A stretch of 9,795 bases of DNA from contig CADCUU010000007.1 in NCBI GenBank assembly GCA_902805995.1, positions 1 to 9,795 on the forward strand, written 5' to 3'. The position numbers were made by a program, and so were the translations under genes. Of the stretch, positions 6,497-9,795 are shown in pieces; position 1 is the stretch's first letter, and each line of letters opens with the position of its first letter. This DNA comes from an uncultured Rubellimicrobium sp. (GTDB lineage Bacteria; Pseudomonadota; Alphaproteobacteria; Rhodobacterales; Rhodobacteraceae). The notes beneath the pieces are model-generated. The model did not search any database and had not been told where the DNA came from. It was given only the letters and a program-made list of their open reading frames with translations.

Positions 6497-6907
6497 TCAG
6501 AAGATCCTCTGCGTGGCCCGCGACAGGAAGAAGCCGTGCCCTTCCCCGTTACGGCATTCGAGGCCCTGCTCGCTGGAGGAGCAGGCGATGGGGCCGAACA
6601 CGGCGGTCTGCCCGTAGGGCAGCACGAGGGCGGACGGGTTCTGAACGGTGTCGCCATGGCAGCCCATGTACCCGCCCCCCGACGGACCGACCGCGAAGCG
6701 GCTGCCCCAGTCGAGGTCGCAGTCCGCAGGCTTCGGCAGGAGCGGCTCCGAGGAGGCCCGCTCGCGGATCTCGCAGGCCACGACAACGCCCTCAGTGGCG
6801 CTGTCCACAAGGCAGTGAATGTTGTCCGACGGCGTGCGGAACCAGCTCGGCGTATCCGCGAGGGCGGGGCCGGCGAGGATCGCGAGGGGGAGGAGGATGC
6901 GGAGCAT
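6497..6907 (-). CDS. Small secreted six-cysteine protein (DUF6636-like)
   Basis: This 136-residue protein has a clear signal peptide (residues 1-17, MLRILLPLAILAGPALA, then DTPSWF). The mature part has six cysteines (32, 45, 63, 83, 109, 118), enough for three disulfides. Motifs include RTPSDNIHC, DCDLDWGSRF, GCHGDTV, LVLPYGQTAVFGPIAC, LECRNGEGHGFFLSR and a C-terminal F. This pattern resembles the DUF6636 family of secreted proteins from actinobacteria and alphaproteobacteria; I recall that family from its motifs and cannot check it here. The function is unknown. It sits 6 nt after the HIT gene stop and 3 nt before the YciI-like gene start, so the three form a tight operon despite different cell locations. 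Confidence 0.8.
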   Translation of the reverse strand: MLRILLPLAILAGPALADTPSWFRTPSDNIHCLVDSATEGVVVACEIRERASSEPLLPKPADCDLDWGSRFAVGPSGGGYMGCHGDTVQNPSALVLPYGQTAVFGPIACSSSEQGLECRNGEGHGFFLSRATQRIF

Positions 6908-6913
6908 CGCGGC

Positions 6914-7276
6914 TCAGTGCGCGAGGAGAGGCCCGAGAGGCCGTCCGCCCAGGATATGGACATGGAAGTGCGGCACCTCCTGGTTGCCGTGCGCGCGAGC
7001 GTTGGCGATGGCTCGGAAGCCATCCTCCAGGCCCGACATGCGGCACACCTCGGCAACGGCGGACAGGAAGCCGGCCTGCTCCACCGCCGTGGCCTCGGCG
7101 GCGAAGTGGTCAAGGCTCATGTAAGGACCCTTGGGGATCACAAGGATGTGGACCGGCGCCTGCGGGCGGACATCGTGAAAGGCCAGCGCGGTCTCGTTCT
7201 CGAAGACAACCTTGGCAGGGATCTCGCCCCGCAGGATGCGCGCGAAGATGTTCTGGGGGTCGTAGTTGAACTCCAT
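6914..7276 (-). CDS. HIT-family nucleotide-binding hydrolase
   Basis: This 120-residue protein belongs to the Hint/PKCI branch of the histidine triad superfamily, which hydrolyses nucleoside phosphoramidates and related adenylates. The N-terminus NIFARILRGEIPAKVV and the segment LAFHDVRPQAPVHILVIPK are typical, and the triad HFHVHILGG is at 103-111, with His105 the expected nucleophile by comparison with human HINT1. The ATG at 7276 is preceded by GGGAGGG at 7-nt spacing and starts the protein as the family does. A longer in-frame start at 7372 would add 32 residues unlike any HIT protein and lacks comparable support. It is the first gene of the leftward cluster HIT / six-Cys protein / YciI-like. 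Confidence 0.95.
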   Translation of the reverse strand: MEFNYDPQNIFARILRGEIPAKVVFENETALAFHDVRPQAPVHILVIPKGPYMSLDHFAAEATAVEQAGFLSAVAEVCRMSGLEDGFRAIANARAHGNQEVPHFHVHILGGRPLGPLLAH

Positions 7277-7630
7277 CGGGGGGCCCTCCCTGGCCGGTCG
7301 TCGAACGGGGCCGACCCCGCGCGCGCCATCCTGCCCCGAACACGCCGCTTGCGCCAAGGGGGTCCGCGCCATGGTAGAGCCGACCTAGTCGCGGCAGGCG
7401 CGCCGGCCAGACACCAGGGCGTCGGCGGCATGGCGGGCGCGTCCCTTGTTGCCGCCGTGCCACTCCACCCCGGGGGCGAGCCTGCCGCAATCCAGCCCCA
7501 AACCCCTGTCATCATGGGGGTCAGCGTAGTCCTTCACCCGCCCTGCGCACCAGAGGAGGCGGATCTTCGCCAAGGAGTCCCGATGGGCGCACCTTGATCC
7601 CGAAGGCGTGAAGGTTCTAGTAGTTAGGCC
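7277..7630. other. 354-nt intergenic interval between divergent genes
   Basis: This stretch separates the leftward HIT gene from the rightward sugar transferase gene and should contain both promoters. On the + strand TTGATC (7594-7599) and TAGTAG (7618-7623), spaced 18 nt, are a weak sigma-70-like pair. If used, transcription would begin at or just before the ATG at 7631, which would favour one of the later starts. No convincing promoter was found for the HIT gene. A possible small reading frame is listed separately. No tRNA, terminator or mobile element is visible. Confidence 0.5.
7385..7573 (-). CDS. Possible small protein of unknown function (62 aa)
   Basis: This doubtful frame begins with TTG at 7573 and ends with TAG at 7387-7385. 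In its favour, about 85 percent of third positions are G or C, as in the real genes here, and it fills part of an otherwise empty interval. Against it, there is no ATG, no good Shine-Dalgarno (GGACTCC precedes the TTG), and no recognisable domain. A GTG at codon 12 is an alternative start with a G-rich stretch before it. The product would be basic, with two internal His/Asp-rich patches (DPHDDRG, HGGNKGRARH) and three cysteines. It may be an uncharacterised small protein, a decayed gene or chance. Confidence 0.25.
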   Translation of the reverse strand: MAKIRLLWCAGRVKDYADPHDDRGLGLDCGRLAPGVEWHGGNKGRARHAADALVSGRRACRD

Positions 7631-8479
7631 ATGACCAACCTTGACCCCACAGCCACATCCTTTGCTGGAGCAGGAACGGAACCGAGTCTGTCCCGTCAGC
7701 TGCGACCGGCACGGATCGCGGGGATGTCGAGGTTCATACGCGCGCGCGACACGCTGCCCCGGATGTCGCTGGGGAAGCGTGTCTTCGACATCACGATCGC
7801 AGTACTGCTCCTGCTGCTGCTGTGGCCCATCCTTCTAGGGACAGCGCTCCTGCTCCTCCTCGCCGAGGGGCGGCCGATCTTCTACCTCGCGGAGCGGATG
7901 TGCTCGCCCACGCGGTCGTTCCGGCAGATCAAGTTCCGCACCATGCGCGTCGGCGCCGATGCGGTGGGCGGCGTGACCGGGGGCAACAAGGCCGGCTCGA
8001 TCTCGCCCATCCACCGGGTTCTGCGGCGGATGCGGGCGGACGAGCTGCCGCAGCTCATCAACGTCATCAAGGGAGAGATGAGCCTTGTCGGGCCGCGCCC
8101 GCCCATGCGCTGCTACGTGGAGGACTACCCGGAGATCTACGGGCAGGTGCTCCAGAGCCGGCCGGGGGTCACGGGCCTCGCCACGCTGCGATTCCACCAG
8201 TACGAAGAGCGCCTTCTGGCGACCTGCCGCACGCCAGAGGCGACGGAGGCGGCCTACCGCCGCGTCTGCATCCCCCGCAAGGCCAAGCTCGACCTGATCT
8301 ACCAGCGCAACCGCACCCTCTGGCTGGACATTCTGCTTGTCGTCCAGACCGCCCGCCGTCCGTTCTGGCACCATCCCGGCCGCCGCAAGAGCGCCCTGGC
8401 CCAGAAGAGGCCAGCCCAAGCCGTTCAAGCCCGGACCGTCGCGGATCAGAAGCCGATCACCCTTCGCACCGGCACCTGA
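7631..8479 (+). CDS. Membrane phosphoglycosyl transferase (bacterial sugar transferase)
   Basis: This monotopic phosphoglycosyl transferase (Bac_transf family, WcaJ/PglC type) moves a sugar phosphate from a UDP-sugar to undecaprenyl phosphate, the first step of many surface polysaccharide pathways. A hydrophobic helix (residues about 51-78, VFDITIAV then a Leu-rich run) anchors it in the inner membrane. The catalytic core has RQIKFRTM (98-105), the Asp137-Glu138 dyad in MRADELPQLINV, GEMSLVGPRP (148-157) and SRPGVTG (176-182). At 282 residues it is longer than the minimal catalytic unit (about 200). The excess is a 45-residue N-terminal lead and a basic C-terminal tail after WHHPGRRK. ATG 7724 (preceded by GGGG) or ATG 7763 (two residues before the usual KRVFD start) may be the true start; 7631 has only TAGG nearby. 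It faces galE convergently. Confidence 0.9.
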   Translation: MTNLDPTATSFAGAGTEPSLSRQLRPARIAGMSRFIRARDTLPRMSLGKRVFDITIAVLLLLLLWPILLGTALLLLLAEGRPIFYLAERMCSPTRSFRQIKFRTMRVGADAVGGVTGGNKAGSISPIHRVLRRMRADELPQLINVIKGEMSLVGPRPPMRCYVEDYPEIYGQVLQSRPGVTGLATLRFHQYEERLLATCRTPEATEAAYRRVCIPRKAKLDLIYQRNRTLWLDILLVVQTARRPFWHHPGRRKSALAQKRPAQAVQARTVADQKPITLRTGT

Positions 8480-8487
8480 GTCCCCTC

Positions 8488-9513
8488 TCAGGACTCCGGC
8501 GGGGCGCCATAGCCCCAGGGATTGGCCGACTGCCAAGCCCAGAGGCTCTTCACCATGTCGTCCACGTCGTACTCGGCCTGCCAGCCCAGCTCCCGGTTGG
8601 CCTTGGCGGGATCGGCGCGCATCTCGGCCACGTCGCCCGGCCGGCGGGGGTGGATCTCGTGGGGGAGCGGGCGTCCCACGACGCGCTCGAAGGCCTGGAG
8701 CATCTCCCGCACCGAGATCCCCTGCCCCGTGCCGATGTTGTAGGCGTCGGCCCCTTCCAGCGTCGCGAATCGCGCGAGAGCGGCCACATGGGCGCGGGCG
8801 AGGTCGGTCACGTGGATGTAGTCGCGGATGCCGGTGCCGTCGGGCGTGGGGTAGTCGTCGCCCCAGATCCGCAGGGCCTCGCGCCGCCCCGTCGCCACCT
8901 GCGCGAGGAACGGCATCAGGTTCTCCGGCACGCCGCGCGGGTCCTCGCCCATCCGGCCCGAAGCATGGGCCCCCACGGGGTTGAAGTAGCGCAGAAGGAT
9001 CGCGCCGCGCGCCGGCTCGGCCCGGGCCCAGTCCGTAAGGAGCTGTTCCGCCATGGCCTTGGTCTGGCCGTAGACGTTGGTGGGGCCGATGCGGTGCGCC
9101 TCGTCCGAGGGGAGGTATTCGGGCTCGCCGTAGACGGTCGCGGAGGAGGAGAAGATGATCTTCCCGCAGCCCGAGGCCTCCATGGCGCGCAGGAGGGACA
9201 CCGTGCCCGCGACATTGACGTCGTAATAATCCGTGGCCCGGCGGGTGCTTTCGCCCACGGATTTGAGGCCTGCGAAATGGATCACCGCATCGGGGCGGAA
9301 GCGGACCGCCACCTGCGCCAGGCGCGTGGAGTCGCGGATGTCGCACTCCTCATGCTCCAGCCAGCCGTTGGACAGCTCGCGCACGCGGTCGAGCGCGGCG
9401 GGCGAGCTATTGGAGAAGCTGTCCACCACCAGGGCCTCGTGCCCCTGGCCCAGGAGTTCCACCAGCGTATGGCTTCCGATGTAGCCCGCGCCACCTGTCA
9501 CGAGGACCTTCAT
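8488..9513 (-). CDS. galE: UDP-glucose 4-epimerase
   Basis: This 341-residue cytoplasmic short-chain dehydrogenase/reductase interconverts UDP-glucose and UDP-galactose (possibly the N-acetyl forms too), supplying sugars for envelope polysaccharides. It shows the NAD-binding GGAGYIGSH (7-15), IHFAGLKSVGES (78-89), SSSATVYG with catalytic Ser124, and YGQTK with Tyr148/Lys152. Other family signatures are LLRYFNPVGAH, DGTGIRDYIHVTDLARAH and YNIGTGQGISVREM, with the C-terminal substrate-binding RRPGDVAEMRAD and LGW. The start is ATG 9513 because GGGGAG lies 7 nt upstream and the protein then begins MKVLVTGG as in the family. ATG 9519 is too close to that site, and a start at 9621 would add 36 unrelated residues. 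The gene ends 8 nt from the stop of the convergent sugar transferase and shares a 76-nt divergent promoter region with the gene at 9590. Confidence 0.97.
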   Translation of the reverse strand: MKVLVTGGAGYIGSHTLVELLGQGHEALVVDSFSNSSPAALDRVRELSNGWLEHEECDIRDSTRLAQVAVRFRPDAVIHFAGLKSVGESTRRATDYYDVNVAGTVSLLRAMEASGCGKIIFSSSATVYGEPEYLPSDEAHRIGPTNVYGQTKAMAEQLLTDWARAEPARGAILLRYFNPVGAHASGRMGEDPRGVPENLMPFLAQVATGRREALRIWGDDYPTPDGTGIRDYIHVTDLARAHVAALARFATLEGADAYNIGTGQGISVREMLQAFERVVGRPLPHEIHPRRPGDVAEMRADPAKANRELGWQAEYDVDDMVKSLWAWQSANPWGYGAPPES

Positions 9514-9589
9514 TCGCATACTCCCCTGGTTTCCGCCTTCCTTGCAAAGGCACGCCGTGCGAACAAGGGGCGCCCCGAACAGGTTCCCC

Positions 9590-9795
9590 ATGTCAGGCCC
9601 CCTACCCTTTCCTGATCGCACCGCCCTGCGGGCCTGGCTCGACGCTCATGCCGCCACCGAGCCGGAGCTTCTGGTGCTGGGCCACAAGGTCGCGACGGGC
9701 CGCCCCTCCGTCGTGTGGGAGGACTGCGTGGTCGAGGCGCTGCGCGTGGGCTGGATCGACAGCGTGCGGCGCAGCGCGGGGCCCGAGGCCTGGGT
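9590..9795 (+). CDS. YdeI/OmpD-associated family protein, 5' part only
   Basis: The first 68 codons of a gene cut by the window's right edge are visible. The product starts MSGPLPFPDRTALRAWLDAH, continues EPELLVLGHKVATGRPSVVW, and reaches EDCVVEALRVGWIDSVRR. This matches the N-terminus of YdeI-like proteins, whose hallmark is a Trp/His start region, a Lys followed by a Gly-x-Pro-Ser/Thr segment, and EAxxEALxxGWIDG. Here the usual final Gly is Ser (GWIDS). E. coli YdeI is described as OmpD-associated; the biochemical function is not established. No clear Shine-Dalgarno precedes ATG 9590 (AGG at 9581-9583 is the nearest). It is divergent from galE. No stop codon lies within the window. Confidence 0.8.
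   Translation, partial: MSGPLPFPDRTALRAWLDAHAATEPELLVLGHKVATGRPSVVWEDCVVEALRVGWIDSVRRSAGPEAW

Noticed and set aside
2682..7336. The 13-bp word CGCCATCCTGCCC at 2682-2694 and again at 7324-7336, both upstream of minus-strand genes
   Set aside because: One chance recurrence of a GC-rich 13-mer is expected in a window this size, and only the first copy is part of an inverted repeat. Not strong enough to call a shared operator.
1526..7597. A 2023-codon plus-strand open frame as a giant protein gene
   Set aside because: It runs antisense and in codon register to six well-supported genes, including polA. Its openness follows from avoidance of TTA/CTA/TCA codons, and the translation is low-complexity with no domains.
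7835..9346. A 503-codon minus-strand frame overlapping galE
   Set aside because: It is an out-of-frame shadow of galE and antisense to the sugar transferase, with no recognisable motif.
7822..9615. A 597-codon plus-strand frame across the sugar transferase and galE
   Set aside because: It overlaps the sugar transferase in another frame and galE on the opposite strand, both of which have clear catalytic motifs. The translation is Arg/Pro/Ala/His-rich shadow sequence.

Overview
The window looks like a chromosomal segment of a GC-rich alphaproteobacterium, most likely of the Rhodobacterales (Roseobacter-type). The evidence is very high G/C at third codon positions, near absence of the codons TTA, CTA and TCA, an IbpA-like small heat-shock gene with an alphaproteobacterial-type RpoH promoter, and a CHCC zinc-finger gene directly upstream of polA. 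It contains ordinary housekeeping and envelope genes. I see no insertion sequence, phage gene, CRISPR array, tRNA or rRNA.

Left part (1-1527, + strand): a secreted trypsin-fold serine protease (76-900) is followed by a small heat-shock protein of the IbpA/Hsp20 family. The start I prefer for the latter is 987. Its control region is the most informative non-coding piece here. A heat-shock-sigma-like promoter lies inside the last codons of the protease gene, and the leader of about 80 nt ends in a hairpin that buries the Shine-Dalgarno sequence in the arrangement of a ROSE RNA thermometer. A strong intrinsic terminator closes the gene.

Middle part (1543-7276, - strand): the first gene from the left is a secreted PRC-barrel protein whose N-terminal half contains six exact-length 11-residue acidic/alanine repeats. 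To its right lie polA (DNA polymerase I, all three domains with intact active sites), a CHCC zinc-finger protein, a YciI-like protein, a small secreted six-cysteine protein, and a HIT-family nucleotide hydrolase/transferase. Transcription runs right to left. HIT, the cysteine-rich protein and the YciI-like gene are packed 3-6 nt apart and probably form one operon; the zinc-finger gene and polA are 18 nt apart.

Right part (7277-9795): a 354-nt interval holds only a doubtful small reading frame and weak promoter-like sites. It is followed by a membrane phosphoglycosyl transferase (+) and a convergent UDP-glucose 4-epimerase galE (-), separated by only 8 nt. Both enzymes fit surface polysaccharide synthesis: the epimerase supplies UDP-galactose-type precursors and the transferase loads the first sugar phosphate on the lipid carrier. 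Divergent from galE, the window's right edge cuts a YdeI/OmpD-associated family gene after 68 codons.

I did not find a convincing undescribed multi-gene system. The items most worth following are the ROSE-like thermometer with its embedded RpoH promoter, and the 11-mer repeat PRC-barrel protein with a possible stress-sigma promoter.
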